Below, in pieces: positions 34,434-45,216 of a stretch of DNA of 64,000 nt. Where the stretch lies: assembly GCF_900168195.1 (NCBI RefSeq), contig NZ_FUYX01000009.1, positions 143,510 through 207,509 on the forward strand. The letters run 5' to 3'. The position numbers and the translations under genes were made by a program. The notes beneath the pieces were generated by a model. That model worked only from the letters and a program-made list of their open reading frames with translations. It did no database searches and was not told the DNA's origin. Each line of letters starts with the position of its first letter. The first letter of the stretch is position 1. Source of the stretch: Allobosea thiooxidans. GTDB lineage: Bacteria; Pseudomonadota; Alphaproteobacteria; Rhizobiales; Beijerinckiaceae.

Positions 34434-35108
34434 GTGATTCCTTGGACTGTCCTCGATACCGCCCCCCTGCCCGACGGCAGTGGCACCCTGCGCCTGAAGC
34501 AGCGCGGCAGCGAGTTCTCGATCATGCTCGGCAGCAACGAGCTGATGAACAGCCGGCTGAGCGGCTCCGAGGAGGCGCTGGCCAAGCTCGTCTGCGACCG
34601 CCTGGGACCGCGGCCGGGCCTGAAGATGCTGATCGGCGGGCTCGGGATGGGCTTCACGCTGCGGGCCGCCCTCGCCTGCCTGCCGACCGATGCCACGGCG
34701 GAAGTGGCGGAGCTGATCCCGGCCGTCGTGACATGGGCGCGCGGCCCCATGGAGGCCCTCTTCGCCGGCAGCCTCGACGATCCCCGCGTCGTGCTGAACG
34801 TCGCCGATGTCGCCGCCGTGATCGGGGCCGGGAAGCAGCGCTACGACGCCATCCTGCTCGATGTCGACAACGGCCCGGAAGGGCTGACGGTGGCCGGCAA
34901 CGACCAGCTCTATGCCGCCCGCGGCCTGCACGAGGCCAAGGCAGCCCTGCGGCCGGGTGGCATCATGGCGGTCTGGTCATCGGGACCGGATCACGGCTTC
35001 ACGAGGCGCCTGCGCGGCGCCGGCTTCGCCGTGGAGGAGGTCACGGTGCGGGCGCGCCGCACAGGCGGCGGCGCACGGCATGTGATCTGGCTGGCGCGGG
35101 CGCCCTGA
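34434..35108 (+). CDS. Spermidine-synthase-like / SAM-dependent methyltransferase-fold protein
   Basis: 224 residues of the polyamine-synthase-like Rossmann family: LIGGLGMGFTLRAAL (~66-80) is the nucleotide-binding loop, and YDAILLDVDNGPEGLT (~142-157) the acidic active-site region. It is shorter than true spermidine synthases and lacks their N-terminal beta domain, so a different activity is likely. Start GTG 34434. An agmatinase-family gene lies on the opposite strand just beyond, a weak hint at polyamine metabolism. Confidence 0.75.
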   Translation: MIPWTVLDTAPLPDGSGTLRLKQRGSEFSIMLGSNELMNSRLSGSEEALAKLVCDRLGPRPGLKMLIGGLGMGFTLRAALACLPTDATAEVAELIPAVVTWARGPMEALFAGSLDDPRVVLNVADVAAVIGAGKQRYDAILLDVDNGPEGLTVAGNDQLYAARGLHEAKAALRPGGIMAVWSSGPDHGFTRRLRGAGFAVEEVTVRARRTGGGARHVIWLARAP

Positions 35109-35129
35109 CGGCGGCGCGACCCGAGCGCC

Positions 35130-35912
35130 TCAATCGAGCTTGCAGAGCCCCTCGCAAGGCGCGGCCGAGAAGGCGGTGACGAACTCGGCGATCGCCTTCT
35201 GTGCGTCCGGCTTGAGGTTCGGCTTGGCCGCCTGCAACGCCCCGACCAGCGCCTGCCGGTCCGGCTGCTCCAGCCCCGCGGCGATGCCGGCCGCATTCTC
35301 GGCGAAGCCGCGCGCGAGCAGCAGCCGGTTGCCATCGCGCAGCCCGGGGCTGCGCAGCGCCAGGGCGGAGCCGACCACGATCTCCTGGAGGCCGACGCGC
35401 ATTTCCCGCAATCCGCGGATGCGGGCGTCCGTCTTCTCCTCCGGCTTCAGATTGGTCGCGAAATCGTTGATCGCGGGCAGCGCCGCGCCGACCGCCTTGA
35501 GGAGGAAGGAGCGGCTGCGGGTCAGCTCGTCCTGGAACTCCACCGCGTTGGCCGCCTGGTCGGGCTCCTTCCGGCCGGGCTCCGGCGTGAACAGGGCGTA
35601 GATCTGCAGGACACGCGTCTGCTTCTGGATGATGTCGAGCAGGGCCGTGATGTCGGGCGCCGCATAGGGCCCCTTCCCGAGGATCGCCGGCGCGTTCCAG
35701 AGATCGGCCAGCACCTTGCCGTCGACGGGATCGGCAAGGCGCGGCAGGACCGGCTTGAGGGTCTGGGAGGCCTTGATCAGCGATTCGACCGAGGTGAAGG
35801 CGGCGTCCATATAGGCTTGGCCGTTGGCAGGCACCTCGGCCCGCGCGCCCCAGACGAAAAGGCAGAGTCCCGCCGTCGTCGCGATCCGTGCGATCGATCG
35901 ATTGATGGTCAT
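35130..35912 (-). CDS. Exported protein of unknown function
   Basis: 260 residues with a signal peptide (residues 1-26) and a mostly helical domain, e.g. AAFTSVESLIKASQTLKPVL and a Lys/Ala-rich C-terminal half; it ends CEGLCKLD with two Cys. No known family is recognised. Its ATG overlaps the stop of the agmatinase-family gene by 4 bases, so the two are co-translated. The odd pairing of a periplasmic helical protein with a cytoplasmic ureohydrolase may point to an unrecognised link. Confidence 0.75.
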   Translation of the reverse strand: MTINRSIARIATTAGLCLFVWGARAEVPANGQAYMDAAFTSVESLIKASQTLKPVLPRLADPVDGKVLADLWNAPAILGKGPYAAPDITALLDIIQKQTRVLQIYALFTPEPGRKEPDQAANAVEFQDELTRSRSFLLKAVGAALPAINDFATNLKPEEKTDARIRGLREMRVGLQEIVVGSALALRSPGLRDGNRLLLARGFAENAAGIAAGLEQPDRQALVGALQAAKPNLKPDAQKAIAEFVTAFSAAPCEGLCKLD

Positions 35913-36961
35913 GGCCGTCCTTTTCCTGCGGCGCGGGCTTCCGCGAGCAGGCAGAGCTCGGTGAAGAGCACCTGCGCTGCGCATTGCGCCGTGTTGCTGG
36001 TCGCGTCGTATTGCGGCGCCACCTCTACGACATCCGCCGCGACGATGTCTCGTCCCTTGAGCGCGCGCAGGATCGCCAGCGCCTCGCGCGGACTGAGGCC
36101 GCCGACTTCGGGCGTGCCGGTGCCCGGCGCGAAGCCGGGATCGAGGGAATCGACGTCGAAGGAGACATAGGTCGGGCCGTCGCCGATCACCGCCAGCGCC
36201 TTTGCGATCACCGCCTCGAGGCCGAGATCGTCGACCTCGTTCGCATGGATCACGGTCATGCCGGAGTCGTAGGAGAACTCCCACAGATACTCCGCCCCGC
36301 CGCGGATGCCGATCTGGATGACGCGCTCAGGGTCCAGCACGCCGTCGAGTACCGCCTGCCGGAAGGGCCCGCCATGGTGGAACTTCGAACCCTCATAGGG
36401 GCCCGACGTGTCGCAATGGGCGTCGATATGGACCATGCCGACGGGGCGTTTGGCACCGACCGCCTTCAGGATCGAGTAGGTGATGGAATGATCGCCACCG
36501 ACAGCCAGCGGCGAAACACCGGCCTCGACGATCGTCCTGAAGGTCGCCTCGATGTCCTCGTGGCAGCTTTCGAGCGAATAGCGCGAGCGGAACGGCACGT
36601 CGCCGATATCGGCCGCCTTGAGCATGGTGAAGGGCGCGGTGCCCAGCGCATGGTCCATCGGCCCCATGCGCTCGATGGCGCGCACCGCGCGCGGCCCGAG
36701 GCGGGCGCCCGCCCGGTTGGTGACGCCGAGATCCATCGGCACGCCGATGATGGCGACGTCGAGCCCGCCGAGATCGGGCTTGGCCAGGGCATCCGGCCGA
36801 TAGGGCGCACCGACGAAGGTCGCGACGTCGGCGAAGGGCCATTTGCGCTTGTCGCCGGTGAACTGGGCGGCCGCGACCTTGGCGAAGCGCGGGTCGTGAA
36901 TGTCGCCGCCCCCGGCGCCGACATAGCGCTGTCGCAACCTGGCGAGCTTTTCCTGGTCCAT
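35909..36961 (-). CDS. speB: Agmatinase-family ureohydrolase
   Basis: 350 residues of the arginase/agmatinase superfamily. The Mn ligands are visible in GGDHS, DAHCDT and SFDVDSLDPGFAPGTGTPE. It should hydrolyse a guanidino compound to urea: agmatine to putrescine, or guanidinobutyrate/propionate; the exact substrate is not decided by sequence. The length, with an N-terminal extension of ~50 residues, resembles agmatinase and guanidinobutyrase of alphaproteobacteria. Start ATG 36961; the longer frame upstream is the shadow of the neighbouring GNAT gene. The symbol is used provisionally. Confidence 0.88.
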   Translation of the reverse strand: MDQEKLARLRQRYVGAGGGDIHDPRFAKVAAAQFTGDKRKWPFADVATFVGAPYRPDALAKPDLGGLDVAIIGVPMDLGVTNRAGARLGPRAVRAIERMGPMDHALGTAPFTMLKAADIGDVPFRSRYSLESCHEDIEATFRTIVEAGVSPLAVGGDHSITYSILKAVGAKRPVGMVHIDAHCDTSGPYEGSKFHHGGPFRQAVLDGVLDPERVIQIGIRGGAEYLWEFSYDSGMTVIHANEVDDLGLEAVIAKALAVIGDGPTYVSFDVDSLDPGFAPGTGTPEVGGLSPREALAILRALKGRDIVAADVVEVAPQYDATSNTAQCAAQVLFTELCLLAEARAAGKGRP

Positions 36962-36987
36962 GCCTGTCTCCCTGGCCTTGCGAGCCG

Positions 36988-37500
36988 TCAGTCGGGGATG
37001 CGTTCGAGCATCGTCACCGGCCCGCCCTGATAGTCGACCTGTCCGAAGCTCTTGTAGCCGAGCTTCTGCGCGACGCGTAGGGAGGCGAGATTGTCGGGAG
37101 CGATGATGCAGACGCTGCGCTGTTCGCCATGGGTCTGCGCGAACCAGCGATGGGCAGCGGCCGCCGCCTCGCTCGCATAGCCCTTGCCATGCGCCTGCGC
37201 GGCGAGGATCCAACCGGCCTCCGGAGCTCTGTCGAAAGCCGGGGACAGCCCCCGGCAGCCGTCGAACAAGCCGACCTCGCCGACGACCGCACCGCTGCCC
37301 TTCTCGACGATGACGAACATGCCGTAGCCGCGCAGGGTCCAGTGCCCGACGAGGCGCGTCAGCCGGTGCCAGGCTTCCTCGCGGGTGAGCGCCCGGCCGC
37401 CGAGGTGGCGCATGATATCCAGGTCGCTGCGCATGGCGTGGATGGCGTCCAGATCGCACTCTAGCGGGCGGCGCAGATGCAGGTTCTCGGTCTCGATCAT
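36988..37500 (-). CDS. GNAT N-acetyltransferase, RimJ/RimL type
   Basis: 170 residues, Acetyltransf_3 family. The start RRPLECDLDAIHAMRSD and the acetyl-CoA-binding A motif near ILAAQAHGKGYASEAAAA, with NLASLRVAQKLGYK following, fit this family, which acetylates protein N termini or small amines. It precedes the agmatinase-family gene by 26 bases on the same strand, so co-transcription is likely; a polyamine or arginine-related substrate would be a guess. Confidence 0.85.
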   Translation of the reverse strand: MIETENLHLRRPLECDLDAIHAMRSDLDIMRHLGGRALTREEAWHRLTRLVGHWTLRGYGMFVIVEKGSGAVVGEVGLFDGCRGLSPAFDRAPEAGWILAAQAHGKGYASEAAAAAHRWFAQTHGEQRSVCIIAPDNLASLRVAQKLGYKSFGQVDYQGGPVTMLERIPD

Positions 37501-37552
37501 GGTTGCTTAAAGCACCGCAGCGGAGACCGGCCAAGTCACCGGCGAAAACTAG

Positions 37553-38776
<1,224 letters not shown>

Positions 38777-38810
38777 TCGCTGCCCGCAGCGGCTTCGGCT
38801 TCCATTTCAG

Positions 38811-38836
38811 AGGCCCGGCGCAAGCCGGGCCTTTTT
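38811..38836 (+). terminator. Rho-independent terminator after the first TRAP binding-protein gene
   Basis: A perfect 9-bp stem AGGCCCGGC/GCCGGGCCT with a GCAA loop is followed by TTTT. It separates the two TRAP binding-protein genes into two transcripts. Confidence 0.9.
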
Positions 38837-38924
38837 CATGCCGGCAGCGCCATTTGCTCGACGCACCGCCGACCGGCTCCGGGGCAGGCGACACATTGCC
38901 GCAACACATGAATTAAATGCATGA

Positions 38925-40124
<1,200 letters not shown>

Positions 40125-40153
40125 TTCAACGGAGCTTGAGCGCGAGACCCACT

Positions 40154-40178
40154 CCCCCGGCGCAAGCCGGGGGTTTTT
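40154..40178 (+). terminator. Rho-independent terminator after the second TRAP binding-protein gene
   Basis: An 8-bp perfect stem CCCCCGGC/GCCGGGGG with a GCAA loop, followed by TTTTT. Confidence 0.9.
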
Positions 40179-40269
40179 CATGGCCGGACACGGGATCGTG
40201 CAGCCTCTGCGGTTGCCACAACCGCGCCTTGCTGGCTCAGTATGCCAAGCCATCGCTTCGGAACCTGCC

Positions 40270-40653
40270 ATGCGCCGCATCGCCCTCGCCCTGTTTCTGA
40301 CCTCGCTCGCGACAGCCGCCGGCGCGCAGTCGATCGGCCAGCCCCTGCCCGGCCGGGCCGAGCCGCGCGCCGCCTACAGCAAGCCCACGCCCGCCCCGGC
40401 AAAGGGCATCCGCCCCTGCCCCGAATACGGTGCCGGCTTCGTCAGGATGGAGGGTTCGAGCTTCTGCGTGCGGGCCGGCGGCGGGGTCCGCGCCGAATTC
40501 GGCAAGAGTTCGCGCAACGGCTATGGCAGCCGGACGGACGGGATGGTCTATCTCGAGAGCCGCGGCCAGACGAACCTCGGCCCCGTGCGCTCGGTGGTGA
40601 GCGTCCGCGGCCAGGTGAATCGCGGGCTCGATTCCGGCCCCTTCCGCTACTGA
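40270..40653 (+). CDS. Small exported Porin_2-like N-terminal protein
   Basis: 127 residues with a signal peptide (cleavage near AGAQ at ~21). The mature part reads GIRPCPEYGAGFVRMEGSSF then CVRAGGGVRAEFG, the signature of the start of alphaproteobacterial porins (Porin_2), with its Cys pair, then a Tyr/Gly-rich strand YGSRTDGMVYLESRGQT. It stops after about 125 residues where a porin would have ~400, so it holds at most the first few beta strands. It may be a free-standing porin domain, a toxin-free OM protein, or an old truncation. Confidence 0.7.
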   Translation: MRRIALALFLTSLATAAGAQSIGQPLPGRAEPRAAYSKPTPAPAKGIRPCPEYGAGFVRMEGSSFCVRAGGGVRAEFGKSSRNGYGSRTDGMVYLESRGQTNLGPVRSVVSVRGQVNRGLDSGPFRY

Positions 40654-41291
40654 GGCTCGTCCGGCAGGGCGAGCAGCTGCGCCACCTCGGCGCGAAGAGC
40701 CGGCACCAGCTCCGCTTCGAACCAGGGATTGCGCCTGAGCCAGGCATTGTTGCGCCAGGACGGGTGCGGCAGCGGCAGGATTCGCGGCCGGACCGGCCGG
40801 TCCAGGATTTCGCGCCAGCGCGCCACGGTCGCGGACAGATTGGCGGCCTCGCCGGCCCCGAGATGCCAGTTCTGGGCATAGCGCCCGACCGCCAGCACGA
40901 GCTCGATCCGCGGCATAGCCGCGAAGACGCGCGCCCGCCAGGTCGGCGCGCATTCCCGTCGCGGCGGCTTGTCGCCGCCCTTGGCGTCGAGACCGGGGAA
41001 GCAATGGCCCATCGGCACGATGGCGACCTTCGCGGCATCGTAGAAGGCGGCCTCGTCGATGCCGAGCCAACTGCGCAGCCGCACGCCAGACGGGTCGGTG
41101 AACGGACGGCCGCTGGCATGGACCCGTGTCCCGGGCGCCTGGCCGGCGATGCACAGCCGGGCCGTGGCCGAGGCCTGGATGACCGGCCGGGGCTGATGCG
41201 GCAGCGGCGGCAGGTAGAGCGGGGCGTCGCGGCAGATCCGGCAGGCGCGCAGCTCGGCCAGCACTTCGTCCAGCGTTTCCGCCTCGCTCAT
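40647..41291 (-). CDS. Uracil-DNA glycosylase family protein
   Basis: 214 residues. The UDG-fold motif LCIAGQAPGTRVHASGRPF and the C-terminal ILPLPHPSWRNN are the two conserved active-site segments; the first Cys cluster CRICRD fits the family 4/5-like subgroup but a complete 4Fe-4S set is not evident to me. It would excise uracil or related lesions. Its ATG overlaps the end of the next upstream gene (41288) by 4 bases; all genes of this cluster are translationally coupled. Confidence 0.8.
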   Translation of the reverse strand: MSEAETLDEVLAELRACRICRDAPLYLPPLPHQPRPVIQASATARLCIAGQAPGTRVHASGRPFTDPSGVRLRSWLGIDEAAFYDAAKVAIVPMGHCFPGLDAKGGDKPPRRECAPTWRARVFAAMPRIELVLAVGRYAQNWHLGAGEAANLSATVARWREILDRPVRPRILPLPHPSWRNNAWLRRNPWFEAELVPALRAEVAQLLALPDEPQ

Positions 41292-41755
41292 CGCCGCGCC
41301 AACCTGGAGCGCCCCGGCGCTTGCGAGATCAGCCCGTCGCAGGCCCAATCGGACCGCTTGGCGGCATAGCCGTGCGGGTCGCCCTTCTCGATGCGGGCAA
41401 GGCCGTTGATGCGCCCGCTCGGACGGCTGCGGATGACATAGAGATCGCCGCTGGTCTCGATGGTGAAGCAATAGGTGCGGCGCTTCTCCTGCGGACCGTA
41501 GTAATAGCAGACCGCATCGGCGGTCGTGATCCAGCAGGCGTCATTGTTCGGCACGCCGCGGTTATGGCCGCTCGCCCGGCTATCGGGGTGATGATACTCG
41601 CTGAACGGCAGGTTGCTGCCGGTATAGAGGCCGGTGACGGTATTGCCCTCGAAGATGCGCCGGATCTGCTCGCCGTTCAGCCGCTCGGCAGCGGTTGCGG
41701 CGGTCGCCGCCAAAAGGCCGATGACGCCGACCGCGATACAGGTTCTTCGTCGCAT
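41288..41755 (-). CDS. Small secreted protein, paralog A
   Basis: 155 residues with a signal peptide (cleaved near TAATA-A) and a ~125-residue domain: LNGEQIRRIFEGNTVTGLYTG, then DACWITTADAVCYYYGP, YCFTIETSGDLYVI and GLARIEKGDP. Cys residues suggest disulfides. It shares the whole layout with paralog B upstream, with about half of the positions identical by eye. The recurring L.G..I...F.GNT pattern resembles small exported proteins of unknown function in Hyphomicrobiales. Role unknown. Confidence 0.8.
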   Translation of the reverse strand: MRRRTCIAVGVIGLLAATAATAAERLNGEQIRRIFEGNTVTGLYTGSNLPFSEYHHPDSRASGHNRGVPNNDACWITTADAVCYYYGPQEKRRTYCFTIETSGDLYVIRSRPSGRINGLARIEKGDPHGYAAKRSDWACDGLISQAPGRSRLARR

Positions 41756-42225
41756 CAGCGTTGCGCCAGCCTGCGGCTCATCGGCGCTTGCGGCGCGCGC
41801 GAGATCAAGCCGTCGCAATACCAGGGCGTGCCGTTGTCGCCGTGATTGCGCGGATTGCCGAGCTCGACCCTGGCGAGCGCGTTGATCATGCCGTTGCCGA
41901 CATTGCGCAGCACGTAGAGATCGCCGCTCATCTCGACCGTGAAGCAATGCACGGTGCGGTCGCTCGGCGGACCGTAATAGTAGCAGATGCGATCCGGCTT
42001 GGTGATCCAGCAGGCATCGGTATTGGGCTGCCAGCCATTATGGCCGAGCGCCCGCCCGTCCGGATCGTGATATTCGGTGAAGAAGCCGCCATTGGTGTAT
42101 CGGCCCGATACGGTATTGCCGCGGAAGGCGCGTTCGATCGCCTCTCCGCTCAGCCGCTCGGCCGCCTGCGACGCGAGCGTCGATGCCAGCAGCGCCAGCA
42201 AGGCCAGAACGGGCAGCCGCATCAT
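41755..42225 (-). CDS. Small secreted protein, paralog B
   Basis: 156 residues with a signal peptide (cleavage near ASQA) and the same domain as paralog A: LSGEAIERAFRGNTVSGRYT, DACWITKPDRICYYYGP, HCFTVEMSGDLYVL and ALARVELGNP. Two ATGs in tandem begin the frame. It ends exactly at the start of paralog A (TGATG overlap) and starts within the 3' end of the glutathione transferase gene. Tandem duplication is the simplest origin. Unknown function. Confidence 0.8.
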   Translation of the reverse strand: MMRLPVLALLALLASTLASQAAERLSGEAIERAFRGNTVSGRYTNGGFFTEYHDPDGRALGHNGWQPNTDACWITKPDRICYYYGPPSDRTVHCFTVEMSGDLYVLRNVGNGMINALARVELGNPRNHGDNGTPWYCDGLISRAPQAPMSRRLAQR

Positions 42226-42833
42226 GCCTTCCAGCTCGGCCGCGCCGAGAGCTCGCCATGCCAGCGGCGGATCTGAGCGAACTCCTCCGGCAGCGGAATG
42301 CGTGAGGGCTTCATGAAGTCGATCGCGATGCCGGCGGTGATGTCGGCCACCGTCAGGACTTCCCCGCACAGGAAGGGGCTTCCGGCCAGTTGCAGTTCGA
42401 GCAGCCAGAGATGGTCGTCGACCTGGTCGCGACTGGCCTCGGCCCATTCCGGGATCTGCGTCTCGAGTTCCGCCATCGCAGGGTGGCTGTGGCGGAAGAC
42501 GGCGGCCACGCTCGCGAACAGGCCGAGTTCCACGCGCCGGTTCCACATCTCGATCGTCGCCTGCTCCTTCGCATCGCTCCCGAAGAGCGCGGGCTGCGGG
42601 TGCAGGGCCTCGAGATAACGGCAGATCGCCATGGTCTCTGCCAGCGCCGTGCCGTCGTCGAGCTCGAGCACCGGCAGGCGCTGCAGCGGGTTCAGCCGGG
42701 TGAAGGCCTCCGTCCTGTGCTCCTTCTTTGCGATGTCGACCGGGACCAGCTCCGGCAACGGAATGCCCTTCTCCGCGAAGAAGATGCGGACCCGCCGCGG
42801 ATTCGGCGCCCGCCCGCCGTCATAGAGCTTCAT
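42222..42833 (-). CDS. Glutathione S-transferase
   Basis: 203 residues with the thioredoxin-like N-terminal domain (MKLYDGGRAPNPRRVRIFF, PVLELDDGTALAETMAICRYL with the glutathione-binding ETMAI) and an all-helical C-terminal domain ending in ADITAGIAIDFMK. A catalytic Ser/Cys/Tyr near the N terminus is not obvious (Gly-Arg-Ala-Pro-Asn stands there), so activity is uncertain. It is the first gene of the coupled minus-strand cluster with the secreted paralogs and the DNA glycosylase. Cytoplasmic. Confidence 0.85.
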   Translation of the reverse strand: MKLYDGGRAPNPRRVRIFFAEKGIPLPELVPVDIAKKEHRTEAFTRLNPLQRLPVLELDDGTALAETMAICRYLEALHPQPALFGSDAKEQATIEMWNRRVELGLFASVAAVFRHSHPAMAELETQIPEWAEASRDQVDDHLWLLELQLAGSPFLCGEVLTVADITAGIAIDFMKPSRIPLPEEFAQIRRWHGELSARPSWKA

Positions 42834-42970
42834 CGATCCCTCTCCGTCTCCGGCGCACCGGATCACGGCCCGCGCCGGCAGGTCAACCACATGCTGCCGC
42901 TTCGTGACGCGAGCATGGCGCCGCCGGAGCATATGGACGTTCTCGGCTCTCCTCCGCCCGCATGCAGGCT

Positions 42971-43522
42971 TCAGCGCGGATGAGCGCGCCGCCAGGCTTC
43001 CGGCCGTTCGAAGCGCAGCGCCCAGAGGCCGCGCCCGGCGGCCCGGGCCGCCGCCTCTTCCGCCTGATAGGCGCCATAGGACACAGCGTGCCCCTCGCGC
43101 ACGAGCCAGGCGTTGATATCGGTCTCGCCCTGCCGGCAGCGGGCGAGACCGCGGCCGTAGCGGTCGGCCTTGCCGATCTCGCAGGAGACGTTTGCCCTCG
43201 CCAGCATGGCCTGCAGCGCGCGGCGCGCTTCGCGGCCGCAGGCGAGCTGCCGGCCGTCGGGCGCTGTGCAGCTCTGGCGGTATTCCGGCGCATCGATCCC
43301 CTCCAGCCGAAGCTCCTCGCCGAGCAGCCGGAGCGAATCGCCGTCGATCGCCTGCGCCGGCCCGACCAGCTCCCGGGCCGGGCCGAGGCGATGCTGCAGG
43401 ATCGCGCCCGCCAGTGCCAGAAAGCCGAGCAGGCCGAGCGCCACGACCAGGTCGGTCATGCGACCGACCCGGCGCCAGCCGAAGGGTCCAGAGCGGGAGC
43501 GACCAAATCCGAAAGGTGCCAT
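42971..43522 (-). CDS. Thermonuclease (SNase) family protein
   Basis: 183 residues from ATG 43522, or 162 from ATG 43459. An N-terminal hydrophobic stretch (TDLVVALGLLGFLALAGAI) anchors or exports it, and the SNase-like OB fold follows with LRLEGIDAPEYRQSC, KADRYGRGLARC and INAWLVREGHA. The Arg/Glu catalytic residues of nuclease A are represented by the RLEGIDAPE and DRYGRG blocks. It would cut nucleic acid in the envelope or outside. Transcribed alone. Confidence 0.85.
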   Translation of the reverse strand: MAPFGFGRSRSGPFGWRRVGRMTDLVVALGLLGFLALAGAILQHRLGPARELVGPAQAIDGDSLRLLGEELRLEGIDAPEYRQSCTAPDGRQLACGREARRALQAMLARANVSCEIGKADRYGRGLARCRQGETDINAWLVREGHAVSYGAYQAEEAAARAAGRGLWALRFERPEAWRRAHPR

Positions 43523-43607
43523 CAGGAAGAGCTTAACGATTTGGTGTCCATGATGGCGAGCCGGCCGTGCATGCCGCACGGCCGAACGAGGATACACGCT
43601 CCCGACC

Positions 43608-45125
43608 ATGGCGGAAGTGACGGCCGAACAGCTGCAGCGCGGGCGCGGACCCGACCCTTCGGCCGTGGCGCGGCGCAAGCTGGTCACCCGCGAGGTCAAA
43701 TCCGTGCGCGAGCGGCTGACCTCCTCGACCGGTCTCGAACGTGCCTTCGACAACGAGTTGCTGCGCGTCTTCGCGCAATACCGGCTGGCCGGCTCGGTCG
43801 GCACGCTGGTGCTGGTGGTCGGCGTCGCCGCCGGCGCCTGCCTCTGGCTGCCGACGCGCCTGGTCGCATTGTGGAGCAGCACCGTCCTGCTCAGCGCGCT
43901 CGTCATCGTGGCGCTGGCGCGACGCTATCTCAGCGCCCCGGCGGAAACGGTCCGGCTCGCGCTCTGGCGGCGGCTGTTCGCGGCGGCGGAGGGCTTCCAT
44001 GGGCTGTCCTGGTCGGCCCTGCTCCTGCTGTTCGCCACGGTCGATGCGCCCGGCGCCAAGGTCTTCGTCACGACGGCGCTGCTGATCGTCAGCGCGCTCA
44101 CGGTCATGCTTTCGGCCACGATCCCGATGGCCGTCTATGCGGGGCTGCTCCCGATCATCGCCGGCATCTCCGCATTCTTCTGGGAACGACGGGACATCGA
44201 CAGCGTCACCATGGCGCTGATGGCTGCGGCGGCGCAGCTCTTCTTCATCTTCCTCGCCAACCGGCTCTATGCCAGCTCCGTCGCCTCGATCGGCTTCAGG
44301 GCGGAAAAGGACGCGCTGATCGCCGAGCTCGAGACCGCCAACGCCAATTCCGACGAGGCCCGGCGCAAGGCGGAGGAGGCCAACCTCGCCAAGTCACGCT
44401 TCCTGGCGACGATGAGCCACGAGCTGCGCACCCCGCTGAACGCCATCCTCGGCTTTTCCGAGGTGATGAAGAACGAGATCTTCGGCGAGCACGCCAACGC
44501 CGCCTACAGGGAATATTCCGCGGATATCCACGGCTCGGGCCAGCATCTGCTCAACCTGATCAACGAGATCCTCGACCTCTCGCGCATCGAGGCCGGCAAA
44601 TACGAGCTGAACGAGGAGGCCCTGTCGCTCTCCGACATCGTCGACGACTGCCAGCACATGCTGGCGTTGCGCGCCAAGGCCAAGGGCCAGTCCATCCGCG
44701 CGCTCGCCGAGCCCGACCTGCCGCGCGTCTGGGCCGACGAAAGGGCGATCCGGCAGGTCGTCCTCAACGTGCTCTCGAACGCGATCAAGTTCACGCCGCA
44801 GGGCGGCGAGATCACCATCAAGGTCGGCTGGACGGCGGCGGGCGGCCAGTATGTGTCGGTCGCCGATACCGGCCCCGGCATCCCCGAGAACGAGATCCCG
44901 ATCGTGATGCAGAGCTTCGGGCGCGGCTCGCTGGCGATCAAGACCGCCGAACAGGGCTCCGGCCTCGGCCTGCCGATCGTCAAGGGCCTGATCGAGCTGC
45001 ATGGCGGCGGCTTCAAGCTGAAATCGAAGCCGCGGGCCGGCACTGAAGTCACGATCACGCTGCCGGCCGAGCGCGTCATGGACACGCTTGCCGCGCTGCC
45101 CGAGCCGAAGACCCGAGCAGCCTGA
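43608..45125 (+). CDS. Membrane sensor histidine kinase (PdhS/PleC-like HisKA)
   Basis: 505 residues. Residues ~60-225 contain six or so membrane helices, residues ~230-260 a coiled coil, and the HisKA domain has the phosphorylated H271 in MSHELRTPLNA. The ATPase domain shows N-box NVLSNAIKF, DTGPGIP and the G2 box GSGLGLPIV. There is no PAS or receiver domain. The HisKA sequence resembles the cell-cycle kinases PleC/DivJ/PdhS of alphaproteobacteria, so a role in DivK-type control is possible, but it is a guess. No response regulator is adjacent. Confidence 0.9.
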   Translation: MAEVTAEQLQRGRGPDPSAVARRKLVTREVKSVRERLTSSTGLERAFDNELLRVFAQYRLAGSVGTLVLVVGVAAGACLWLPTRLVALWSSTVLLSALVIVALARRYLSAPAETVRLALWRRLFAAAEGFHGLSWSALLLLFATVDAPGAKVFVTTALLIVSALTVMLSATIPMAVYAGLLPIIAGISAFFWERRDIDSVTMALMAAAAQLFFIFLANRLYASSVASIGFRAEKDALIAELETANANSDEARRKAEEANLAKSRFLATMSHELRTPLNAILGFSEVMKNEIFGEHANAAYREYSADIHGSGQHLLNLINEILDLSRIEAGKYELNEEALSLSDIVDDCQHMLALRAKAKGQSIRALAEPDLPRVWADERAIRQVVLNVLSNAIKFTPQGGEITIKVGWTAAGGQYVSVADTGPGIPENEIPIVMQSFGRGSLAIKTAEQGSGLGLPIVKGLIELHGGGFKLKSKPRAGTEVTITLPAERVMDTLAALPEPKTRAA

Positions 45126-45216
45126 GCGCCCTCGCCCGAATCTCGCCCCACAGTTACGAAACATCGTAGCCGTTCCCTCCCGGCGGCTCCCGCCTCTCCC
45201 ATCTGGATCTCGAAGC

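Noticed and set aside
32201..35179. 992-codon plus-strand frame
   Set aside because: It runs opposite or out of frame over the binding protein, the MFS gene and the spermidine-synthase-like gene; extreme Arg/Gln/Ala composition marks it as a shadow.
42962..45046. 694-codon plus-strand frame over the nuclease and kinase
   Set aside because: Shadow of the nuclease and kinase genes; no protein features.
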